From assembly GCF_001039355.2 (NCBI RefSeq), contig NW_019773578.1, forward strand, positions 47,997 through 77,160: a stretch of 29,164 bases of DNA, read 5' to 3'. Positions 1 through 23,988 of this stretch are shown here, piece after piece. A model generated the notes under the pieces. That model was not told the origin of the DNA, searched no databases, and saw only the letters and a list, made by a program, of their open reading frames with translations. How positions within the stretch are numbered: the stretch's first letter is position 1; every line of letters starts with the position of its first letter. Made by a program: the position numbers and the translations under genes. Source of the stretch: Lingula anatina. Taxonomy: Eukaryota; Brachiopoda; Lingulata; Lingulida; Lingulidae.

Positions 1-7355
<7,355 letters not shown>

Positions 7356-7725
7356 GTGGACAGTGGTCTTCCTTTGACGATAAAATTTCCTGCTATGAAT
7401 CTTATAACCAAGGAACACTACTATTCTACCCTTTACGCATACTTGCTTGTACTAAACAACTATGTTTTTGGCATGATCTGGATGACAGCGGCCATTTTTA
7501 TATATCTTATAAACCGTCACACCAAACACACTGTAGCATTAAATACTAGATTGACTGGCACAATGACACACCTACAGTGATGTTTAATGTGACCCTGTTA
7601 CTTTGTATTGACCTCCAACACTTCTTGACACTTTCTCTAACACGACAACACGGCACGCACGTTAATGAGTTTCACATTGTCAAACAACATATGTCAAGAC
7701 TAAACACAATATGTCTTGTAAAACG

Positions 7726-7731
7726 AATAAA
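7726..7731 (+). terminator. Poly(A) signal AATAAA of the first GH9 gene
   Basis: Canonical AATAAA about 370 bp after the stop codon, the first exact match downstream of the stop. No experimental cleavage site can be inferred. Confidence 0.55.
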
Positions 7732-9288
7732 GCTTACTTTTTTAATCCAAAGTAGTAGCCCATAAAATGGACTGTTGGATGATGCACTTTCCACATCTAA
7801 ACTGAATTAATCGGTTTCAATATTATAGTAAGCCTTTGAATGAAGGCTGGAAGATGTTTGAGTAGTCAAATGATCGAAAGAACCAATTGTGCTTTTCGAA
7901 TATATGTTTTGAACCCATATTGAAAAGAGCACACTTCTGATTTAATACTAAAAATGGTTGTCAGGTTAAAATGCTCATGTTGAAAGCTTTTACCACACAT
8001 TTATCGTGTATTATCTGGCTGGAAAACGGACAAAGTTTAAGATCACGCGAGACGAACATCACGTCATTATAGAACAGCATCAAAACAAAACGTGCGTGAT
8101 TTTCACCGCATTGATTTATAACACTCAGGCCATTAATTGGCATTATACAATGATAAGATATAAATTGACAATATCGCAATACATAATTGTACCAATTCGG
8201 TTAGGTTATCTAAGTTTAAGCCAGAACGTGAATATGAATCAGGCAAAGCTGGCGTCAATAGATATGATAGATATGAATAGCTGATAGACGACTACATAAA
8301 TATCGATCACAAACCGATACTGTCACTAGAAGAAATAGGTAGGTAGGGATACCACTGACAGCTAATTCTATGCGGAATAGTTTCAATTGCTATGTAATGC
8401 CAATAGATCAAGTCAATTCATTTAAGTCCCTTTTACACTGGTCGGCGTCCTTTCAGCGTCCCGTTGTGCGGCCCCCGTTTGAGAGTAAAAAACACATAAT
8501 ACTTCACGTGCCGATCATTGAAAATTCCTTCTGCAACCAAAGCGATGCTTGTGCCTCCTTTTTACGACCACAGCCATGCCAGTTTCCTGATCGCTCAAAG
8601 GACGCAGAAAGGACGCCGTCCAGTGTAAAAGGGGTTTTAATCAACACCAATTATCTTGTGAGATAATTACCATTCGGCATTGGACACGGTATACAGGATA
8701 TGTCAAATATCTCATAAGATCATTGTGATTGATAGAATGCATTTTCAAGATACAAGCATTTGGACTTAAGCTACATGTATATGTTTTCCTATGGGAATTA
8801 CTCACAGCCATGGGTACGTTTTGTTTGAGCTAGACCTTGCGGATTGTTTATCGAAATTTCCTTGTTTGCGTGTGATTTTAAAAAAGACGTTTCCTAGCAT
8901 CTTGACAATTTTGGCAGTGTATAAGCCGTTGGTATTTTGTCATGGCGATAGGTCTATTCCTCCTATTTCAACCGTTGTTGTCAAACTTAGTGCTGTATCA
9001 TTACATTTGCTTTAGGACTATATTGATAATAGTTGACTCGTTACCTTCTAGTCTCTAAGTGAGGCGCTAATTTTCTGTATCATACGTTTTCTGGTCTTGA
9101 TTGAAACGAAGCAATATTGTAATTCGTATTCATGTACGTATGGTCAATGAATTACGGTCTCCGGGGTGAAAGGTCTACCGACAGTTGGAAAAAAATTGGA
9201 GGCATATACGTTTTATAGTTTGAATACTTAAAAATAACTTGATCTAAAAAGAAATTTTGTTCAATTTCAGGCCACTGTAATCTGCAGG
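7732..9288. other. Region between the two GH9 genes
   Basis: AT-rich and without convincing coding sequence; open frames here are short and have low-complexity or random composition. It holds the TTAA-flanked foldback at 8422-8640. The AG at 9269-9270, just before the ATG at 9289, looks like an acceptor for a 5' UTR exon, so the promoter is probably upstream and cannot be placed. Confidence 0.6.
8422..8640. mobile_element. Foldback/MITE-like element flanked by TTAA
   Basis: Inverted repeats of about 38 bp: CCCTTTTACACTGGTCGGCG... at 8428-8462 and its complement ...CGCCGTCCAGTGTAAAAGGGG at 8599-8634. Both ends are bordered by TTAA (8422-8425 and 8637-8640). Size and ends resemble a non-autonomous element inserting at TTAA, as piggyBac-like elements do. 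There is no coding capacity, so the family is inferred only from the target site. Confidence 0.7.
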
Positions 9289-14651
<5,363 letters not shown>

Positions 14652-14773
14652 TTACAACGGCACCATGGTCAATGACATCACAAAGGATTACCACCTGGAG
14701 AGAAAGAAGTGACCGAATCCTTTAAATAGGACTAATTCTGAATTGAACTGTCTTTAGAAAATAATTTTTTTGC

Positions 14774-14779
14774 AATAAA
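14774..14779 (+). terminator. Poly(A) signal AATAAA of the second GH9 gene
   Basis: AATAAA starting 123 bp after the stop and followed directly by a run of A. Confidence 0.6.
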
Positions 14780-16574
14780 AAAAAAAAATTTAGACTGTCC
14801 TAGCCAATACAGTACTAGATAAACTCTCATGTTGAAAAATTCAGTCCGTTTCATAAAAGAATTATCAGCCCAAAAATGTTATATATTGAGTAAGAACTTT
14901 TTGTGGCTTTCAGTTGAAAGTTTATTTGTTAAACTGGTTCTTCAGCTTCACTGAAATAGAATACAATTCCTGTAAAGTATATGTTAGTTTATATCGGTTC
15001 AAAATAAACATTAACAAGTTCTCCTGCACCATTACTTTTCCTAAGCACGATTTTATCCAAACGATATGATCGATTTGTTATCAACTGACACACTTAATAG
15101 AAAGGTTCCTTCTAATGTAAAATGTGAATAATGTGAATAAAAAGGCATATATAGCCGGATAAATTTTGTTATAACAGTGTATTTTAGTTAAATTTGAAAA
15201 AAGTGGTCAATAGATAAATATTATTGGGGCAAAAGTAATTGCACATTTCAAGGTGGCAAATTTCAAGATCCTAGTCATGACCTAATGTTAAGAATTTTCA
15301 AAATGAAACATTTTCTTATTTGATTGCTCAGTTAATAATTAGACAGCTACTATTACTTACGATTGTTATTTTATTGCATTTTTTAAATCATGTGTAACAA
15401 TTAAATCAGATAATTATGAAAAAAAAAAAACAAAAATATCATTTCTTTGTGAACCTTTAAATATCAATTACTTATGTATAGAATTATGACTTTTTACAAA
15501 TGAATTCACATTTCTTTAAATACATATGAAATGATTAACTCCTTCACTGCCCTATTCGTACTTTTAAGGCACGATCAATAAACATCAACATGATTGGAAA
15601 AGGGCAATACTCACTAAAAAAAAGTAGGCCTTCTAATTCTTCAGAACATGCCGAATATTAAATTGACATTTTTAAGAGTCAAATATTGCATTTTTCAAGC
15701 ATCTAAGCATCCAAGTTCTTGGTGACAAGAAATGACAATTGGAAAATGCTATCAATACCAGACGGAGAACTTGTCAACAAAAATCTGCCTCTTTTACTTA
15801 TTTTTCTTATTTTTATCATGTCATAACAGCCTTACCTACCATACAAAAAAACACGCAAAAAAAAGACAATACTGCACCTAATAACCATAATAATCCAGGC
15901 ATAAAAGTTCAAGATTTTGAAAAAAAATATTGACACCAAAAGTACAATGAATTAAATTGACATGATGGCTCTAATAACGATAACAATTTGAAAATATAAG
16001 CAAAAGGTAATAAAAATGTAATGGACAGTTAACATGACCATATGTTTATAATAACATGCAAATATACACAAAAGAGCGAAAAAAATGTTAGAGAGTGGGT
16101 GTTTTTACTAAAAGCAGCCTGAGGTAAATGAATTTTATGAGATAGTCGTTTTATTGCAGATGACATGGTATAACAAGTCTGCAATGGTGTAAGGCAACTG
16201 AGAAGTAGACTAAGTGTCTGACTAGCAAAACATGTCCTATCTGACTACAACTACGGTGATGATTTCATCACTAACTAAAGATTTCATGTAATAGGACTAA
16301 CTGTTTACCTGGCCAGAAAGGTCGAATGTGCAGAAAATATATTTGTAAGACAACAGGAATATAAATGCAAGCATTATCAAAGACTCCCTTTACAATGCAC
16401 AACTATAAAGCCCAGATTAATATCTCCCACAAAATCCAGTATTTTATAGAACTTTTTTTGTCTACAAAAAAGTTGGAAAAAAATACGTCCTAGTTCATCA
16501 GCCACAAAGGTCCCTTCTCAAGTCATAAATAAACACTTAAATAAACAAATAAAAATTAATAAATAGAACTGAAC
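14780..16574. other. AT-rich DNA between convergent GH9 and ELYS-like genes
   Basis: About 1.8 kb without a convincing open frame. It should contain the rest of both 3' UTRs. TTTATT hexamers (AATAAA on the minus strand), for example near 16148 and 16619, are candidate signals for the minus-strand gene, but I cannot choose between them. Confidence 0.5.
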
Positions 16575-16840
16575 AGCAGTGCCACCTAACAGTCTTTTTT
16601 TTTTTTTTAATTCCCATCTTTATTTTTTTGCTGTTTTTTCCTTTTTTGTCGGTGACGTCTCTGGTTGCAGGGATTGGCTATGAGATGCCATAGGTCTGAC
16701 TAGCAGTGCCACCCATTGTCATTATGACGCAATGACAGTCTTTTTAAAGATCCTGATCTTCATTTCTTCACTGTTTTTCGTTTTTTTGCTGGGGAAGTCT
16801 TTGGTCGCAAGGACTGGCTCTGAGATGCCATCCTTCTGAC
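16575..16840. repeat. ~130-bp tandem duplication of the ELYS terminal exon end
   Basis: Unit 16575-16700 and unit 16702-16840 share AGCAGTGCCACC, ACAGTCTTTTT and GATGCCATnnnTCTGAC. The right unit holds the real stop codon (16760-16762). Read on the minus strand, the left unit still encodes MASHSQSLQPETSPTKK, EKTAKK and TAA, parallel to MASQSQSLRPKTSPAKKRK, TVKK and TGA. Confidence 0.85.
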
Positions 16841-17365
16841 ACGAGTCCTTGCTGGCACCAATGTCTCCTGGTGCTCTTCTGTGGATGGAGATAGCAAACT
16901 AACGGGACTGTCCGATGGACTGCTAACTGTAGTTTTTCTTGTTCTGGAAAACAAAACCACAGCGTAACCATAAAATTAGTTAAAGTTAGTGCAAATGTAA
17001 AAAAAAAAAAAAACATGATAAATGCGTAACAGCCCCCATACCATAGAATCTAAAATATCAATCAAGCAAGTTAATTATTTTAATCTTTGATTTTATGCTT
17101 GCTTGATGAATATGCTGCAAAAAAATGAACAAATTGAGATGGTGACAGACAGACAGACACAGTCTCATAATCACTCACTTTGTACTTTTCTTTGCTGCAG
17201 CTTTCTTTGGTTCCTTCTTGGCTTTTGTCTTTGTGGCCCCTAGTGGTGAGCCTTTAATGACTTCCTCTTCCTCCAGTGGCTCCATCTTGTGGGAACGAGT
17301 CCTGGTCACTGGAGGGGAGAAGACAAATGGCAGCCCTGGCATGTCCAGGCTCTCAGGAAGACTTT
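16760..17365 (-). CDS. AHCTF1: ELYS last two exons (17365-17179, 16943-16760)
   Basis: ESLPESLDMPGLPFVFSPPV, TRTRSHKMEPLEEEE, ATKTKAKKEPKKAAAKKSTK joins in phase to TRKTTVSSPSDSPVSLLSPS, PARTRVRRMASQSQSLRPK and TSPAKKRKTVKK plus TGA. The junction is ACAAA|GTGAGT ... CCAG|AACAAG. The very basic ending resembles a nuclear-localisation or DNA-binding tail. Confidence 0.82.
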
Positions 17366-20300
17366 CTGTATCCAAGAGACAAAGGTTTTTAAGCCAAATG
17401 CACATATTTTTTGTCACCTAATATTATTTATTTGTTTATTTTTATGCACCAATTTGAAGAGGCCAGACTGTAATCTAAAATACATATTATAATAAGATTA
17501 CACAAGACTGCGACATGACAACAATAGACAATAAATTTATTAAATGTGACTTCAAAATTTTCAAACAAATATATATGTAATAATGTTTTTAAGCATGGCT
17601 ATAGTTTGTCTTAAAAATCAAATAAACAAAAGAAGAAAAACTGGAAGCAAAGACAGTTGAGAAGGTTTAAAAATATTCACTACGTCTTCAAAACAGGCAA
17701 AAATACTATAACAAAACTAATAATATCCTGCAGGAATGCACGTATGAAAAAAAGTTTTAAGAATGTCAATTCTCATCTGCAACAAAAGAGGGCAGCAGTA
17801 GTAAATTATGGCAAATCAAACTTCAGTCTAGTACACAGTTCTACATCACAAGCTCAGAAAACCAAACATTATCACATACTGCTAATCAGATAAAAATTGT
17901 AATGAGGAATTGGACTAAAATCACTGGGAGTCTGTTCCACAAGAAACCTAAAACTCTTGGACGAAATTGATTATTTCTCCAATAAAATATCCAACTATGA
18001 AGAGTCGACACAATGATATTCCTGTCAAACTTTTAAAGAATGACTGGCCTTTCATTTTTCATTTAATATATCTGCCATCGCTCCAAGGGGATTCTCCCTA
18101 GGGGATTCTAAATTGCTATCGAGTTAAGCAGCTTACATGTCTTGCACGCCCACTGAAGCTGTTAGAGGGTAATTAACTATCGTTTAAAGGCTTCAATAGG
18201 CGTGCCAGACATCTAAGCCATTTAAGCTAAAAGCAGTTAGCGAGAAACCCCTTGGAGATGGGTCGATCCAGTTAGATTGATCTAGGCACAGGAACCCAGT
18301 CTTAATATGCTAGGATTTTAGTCCAATGACTTAGGACTTTGTGAAACAGGCTACAGCCATCTTACCTAAATCATGGGGGATCACTGTAGGCTCAGAAAAT
18401 GTGAACTGTAGTTGTTCTGTTAGAATAAATAATAAAAACACACACACATCAAACTCATATTATAATCCTTAGTAGTATAGTGACTGTAAGCAAAATGTGT
18501 CTTTAAAAAACCAAACTATTTAAATAATGGCAAAACTGCTGTAATTGGTGCTGATTGTACAAATATGCCAATATCATAAAGGAATTCTTAATTTTAACAA
18601 TTCCCAATTAAAACTACATAACACAGCAAAGCACACCAATTCAGTCTGTGTCTATTGTTAAATTAGCTGAAAAAAAACCCACTGCAACTCAAAATCATCC
18701 ACATAATTTCACAGTTCTAAATTTTTTCTTGCCTTTTTCCTCGGACTTCTTCGCCTTACGTGTCCTGGCAGGACTTCTACCTGTAGACTTGGTTTTGGCG
18801 CCAATCTTTTTCACTGATTTTGCTCGTGATGTCACTGGGGTCTCTTCCACCTCTGAGGGTTGAGCAGGGACATCAGTGTCTAAAATAATCACATTGATCA
18901 GGATTATTTCTTTATTTTCAGTGGAGTTTATTTATATATATTATCTTACTATTTCAAATGCCTATTTTTCTCTGATTATAATTGTGTATGAATTCCTTAA
19001 ATTATTACTCTGTAAAGTCTACTGAATATCTAAAAGGACTTAAAACTTTAGATAACTACCATTATGTCAATATCATCACTGAAATCATATTTTATAAAGT
19101 ATCACAGGAATTAAAAAAAATTTTTGTATCTTTCACATAAATGTATAATAAAATCAAAATATATTCTACTTCATTAGCTGAGGCTTTTAATATTACCGGT
19201 CACTTCAGAGTCCACGCTGCTGGCTCTAGTGGCCCTGGTGGCCCTCCTGGGAACACTTTTGGGAACAGTTGCGGCATTTTTCACCTCCTCCTGAGGTACT
19301 TCTGTGGTCTGAGGGGCAGCTGGGGACCTACTGGGGGACTTTCTCCCCTTCCTGGAGGGACTTTTAGCCTGAGGGACCGTTTCTTTCTCTGTCTCTGTCT
19401 CCTCGGAAGACTTTTCTGATGTACTGGGTTCTTTTGCACTTGAAGTCTTTTTTCCTCGCCCTCCAGATTTACGCTGCCGACTTGGGCTCTTGAGCACGAC
19501 TTCAGGCGACCCTTCTGATGTCAAATTGTCGACCTCAATTATCACAGATTTTTTCAAGTTTTCTGCAGGTGTTTTTCTCATCCTGGCTGGGCTTTTAGCC
19601 CTAGTAACAGGAGCATGAGAGTCCGGAGATTTGTCCTTATCACTGAGTGTCTCCGTGCTGCCCTCTGTTGGAACGTTACTTTCAGTGGCTTTTCTTGTCC
19701 TCAGTCTACTGCCAAGTGGTGCCCCCTGTGGGGATTTAGAGGGACTAGGTGTCCTGTCCTTTTCCTTGCCAGCAACACTTTTTGCTGGAGTTTTTCTGCC
19801 CCTCCCAGGGCTCTTGGGTTTGACCTCAGGTGACCTTGGCCTACTTGGCGAAGTCTTAGATTCTGTAGATTTGTTACTCTGTCTCTGGTTTCTGCCTCTT
19901 CCTGGACTTTGAGGCACTCTCTCAGGGGATTCTGTCCTGCTCGGTGTACTACCACGAGTTCTCCTTGATATTTGTTGTTCTCCTTCTGGAAGTTCAGTTC
20001 TGGTAGGTGTGCTGCCACGAGTTCGACGTGATATTTGATCTTTTTCAGGGGAATCCGATCTACTAGGTGTACTGCCCCGCGTTCTTCTTGGACTTATTGA
20101 TAGTTTCTCTGGCGATTTTGATCTTGCCGGTGACTTCCTAGTTCTTCTAGTAGGACTTTTTTCACCAACATCCTCTACATTTTCTGCTGCTTGATCTTTG
20201 TCTTTGACAGGAGATTTAGATCTACTAGGGGACTTAGTGCCCCGACTTGGGGATTTCCTTCCCTTTGACTGAATTGTTCTAGAAGGACTTGCTGCCCTTG

Positions 20301-23300
20301 CTTCCTGAGACAGAGGCGAACCTGAAGGACTTTCTGAACTCCCTCTTGTGCGGGTTGGACTAGGAGCTTTCCTTTCTGGAGTTCTGGACCTGCTTGGCGA
20401 CTTTCGGGTTCTGGATGGGGACTTGCGACCTTTGACCTGTTCTGCAGCAATCGTGGATTCCATCTCGGGGGCATGTCTTGGAGGTGATTTTGAGGGAGAT
20501 CTTGACGCTGATCGCTGTAAATGTTGTATACAGTTACAGAAAGTTGCTTAACATTAAACAAGAAACAATACATGTATACACTACAATACAGGTCATTAAG
20601 TAAATCTGATTCTAGCATATCCCATAAGAGTCCACGTCAAAATTGATTTTAAGAATGTACGGAAATAGGAAATGCAGGATGTTGAGTTAAAATAGATTGT
20701 CAGTGTACAGAGATAGGAAACGTAGAATGCTGAAAGTCTGAGAAACATACAAAATGTATTGCGTAAGTATACCAAGACAAATTATCAATAATTTTAAATT
20801 AATTTTTAGTCTCAAGTTCAAATGAGGGCTTAATTCAAATGAGAAACTTGCCCTAGTTAAAAGGATAACAACTGTTCATTTTGGACAAAAAAATTAATTT
20901 TCTGGGGTAAACAGCAATTTCCCCATAATTGCCAATGGTTAAAGAATCAATTTTTACATTCAAAATTAGTCACTGTTTTTTTTCTACAAAGTTTTTTTTT
21001 GTAATATTTTCTTTACAGATTATTTCAGAGTATAGCCATCTATGAAGGTCATGCGGTGTGATGACAAGCACAGATTTCAGGTTACTTGCTATAACTGTGG
21101 TAAAATAGGATGTAGTATATTTCTATGAGTTGGTAACAATGCATTTATTGTGAAATATAGAGTCCTTGTTCCTTTAACTACTCACCTGTCTAAGCAGTCT
21201 GCTGGGAGACCTGGTTGGTGAGCCTCTCACTGACTCTGGAGGTGTGGGAAGAGCTGGCAGGGAGATGGGACGTGGAGAGAGATGGAACGGTCGGGGCGGA
21301 GTTTTGAACTCCGAGGTCTGAAAAAAAAAAAATAAAAATAAATAAAGAATGTTGGTTTTAATGAAATTTTTCTGGTGTTAAACCTAGGGTCTTGCTCTGA
21401 AGTTGTTGACCTTGTTGAATTAAAAAAGTACAGAAATAATTTTTTTTTTTTTACAAAATGTCCCAAGAATTTCAAACAATAAAAAGAATGTCCAGAGTGT
21501 AGCCTGTAAGATTCAGACAACACTTTCCATCTACTCTTTTACACTGAACTTTCTATTTCAAAATGGTGTAACATAAAATCTTCTTCTTCAAACTATTCTC
21601 ACTTTCACTTGACATACCTGTTCAGATATTTCAGAATGAGCAAATCTTGGGGACCTCCTGACTGGCGACGGCTGTTCCAAAGTGGTGACAGAATCAGGAG
21701 GTATCACAACCAAAGGTGCTAATGTCACAGTTTCATCATCCCTTAACACTGACCCAGCTTGAAGTTTTATCTTCTCTGATACATTTTTATCATTTTCCAA
21801 AGGAGCAGATGACTCAGCATTTTCATCAATGTCCATCTTTTCTTCCTCCAAATTTGGAAGAGGTTCACTACTGGAAGGAGCCAGACTGGCCTCTCCTGAC
21901 TCCGTTTCTGTCGTGGTCAAGTCCACAGTTGGAGGTGAGTCCCTATCACCTGAGAGCACCTGTTCCTCATTGTTATTCTCTAACTGGAAACTGACCCTTT
22001 GATGACCAAGTCCAGTAGAGGTAGTGGATGTTACTATGGAAGAACCATCGTCCTCGGTGGTCTCCATTGCTTCCTCTGGAAGTCAAAGTGACAGATTAAT
22101 TTTAGGTTTGGATATGTGGTTATACCTCTGATAATNCCCCCCCCCCCCCCCATTGCAAAAGAGATTCTATGCAGGCCAATGGGGGAGAGAGTATGACAAA
22201 GCAGGTTACTATAATAATATTTTGAGTTGTCAAGACCAATCTCTTTCTCTTAATTTTTTTAAGATAACAACGGCTTGGGGAAATTATCTATTATGACAAG
22301 TGTTTTAATCATGAAACCATTTATCACAACTACCACAATAAAAAAGCAAATGAAATGAACAATTACACAATTGTCTACATTTGTATAAAGTACCACTTGA
22401 TTCTCAATACTTCAAAATTTAAAAAAAGTCGCCAAAGTCAATTGTTCCAACTTATCTCTCTGGCTGCATACAGGTCGCTACTTTCTTTCTCTTCAACCTA
22501 CCTTTCTGGTGTCGGACTTCGCCGACGTGTTCTACGCGGAGACGGCAGCTTTGGTGGACTTGGTTCTGGTGACGGTGTGGACAGGCCAGCAAACCTCAGA
22601 TGCTTTGGAGTGTCCTTGACCTTGGTTTTTCTGACCTCGACCTTTTTCCTCTGATACCTGGGTGGAGTCTCCAGAGCGAGGTCAGCATTGAGGAATGCTG
22701 GGAAAAAATAAAATATGCCATGGTAAAAGTCTTATTTCTTGTCTACTGCTCACTGAAAATATATTTTCAATTTAGAGTGACTAAAAAATGTATCAGTGAA
22801 ATAAAAAGAGGAATATAAAAAAGAAAAATCAACCATTTTTATTAGTTTTTAAAGTAAATCTAAAAAGTTATTAACACTATTTAATATTGCTGTTAAAGAT
22901 CAATTGTAAAAATTGAAAAAAAAAAATGGAACAATCAAAATAATATTCTTGAGCAAAATAATCTACAATCTAAGAAAAAAACATTTCCCATCTGGTGGAT
23001 AAGTGAATAGTACAAACTGACAACTAGCACTTACAGAGTCTCTTAATGGTCTGTGGCTGGTCCTGCTGAAGGGGGCTCGGACTTGGTGAACGCTTGACCA
23101 CCTGACGAACTTTGAGAATGGACTGAGGAGTATGCTGGAGTGACGTCAGCTTCTTCAACGTTGGGGGCGTCCTTCTCTTTACAGGGGGTGTTTGAAGAAG
23201 GGAGAGGGCTTCTGTGCTTAGTATCCTGTACATAAAACAAATAAATAAATAAATAAAACCAATTTTTTTAAATGTAAGAACCACTAAGTGGCCAAACAAG

Positions 23301-23933
23301 GGCAATAACTCCAAGGAGGCAACTTGCAGTCGAAAAAATTTCAGCACAAAGTTAACTTAAACATCTTTTCAATTATTTTAGATGGAGATAAAGCATTCAG
23401 AAAATATCTAAGTCGGCACATCTGACAGTTGTTGTTATGTAAGGAGTCTACCTGTTGACATTCTGGTTCTTTGCTGTCACAGGTGAAGCCAGCGGCGTCT
23501 GAGGCATTAATCCTGTCACCATTTTCTTCACAGGTGACACTGTTCTGGATCTCTCCTCCGTCCTGGTGTCCCTCTGTATGCTGGGGTATACTATCTCCGT
23601 GTCTTCACTGCAGAGAGAACAAGAAAATATTCCTTCATAAAGGTACTAGAGAATACAGCACAACTCTTTGGTTTTTTCCTTCTTTTTCAAAGTCTCTAGA
23701 TATCAAGGTACACTATCTGAATGATTTCACTCATATAGAAAACAGTTGCATGGAACAATAAGTATGAAGATTAAAAGTGCAAGAAGCATAATGTGGTATT
23801 TTCTCTGTCCTAGGATACCCCTAATTAACATACAGTGGACAACTTGTTTTGTAACAAGTACTTATTATTATTAATTATTACTATTCTAATACCAAAACAT
23901 ATATTTGGCCAGTTATCTTTCCACTTTTTAACA

Positions 23934-23988
<55 letters not shown>

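Noticed and set aside
7356-8284. Several 60-90-codon open frames after the first GH9 stop, on both strands
   Set aside because: AT-rich random composition, overlapping each other on opposite strands, no splice or domain support; part is 3' UTR.
19141-20551. Plus-strand frames opposite the large ELYS exon
   Set aside because: Antisense to a strongly biased Ser/Arg/Pro coding exon; no splice or domain support.
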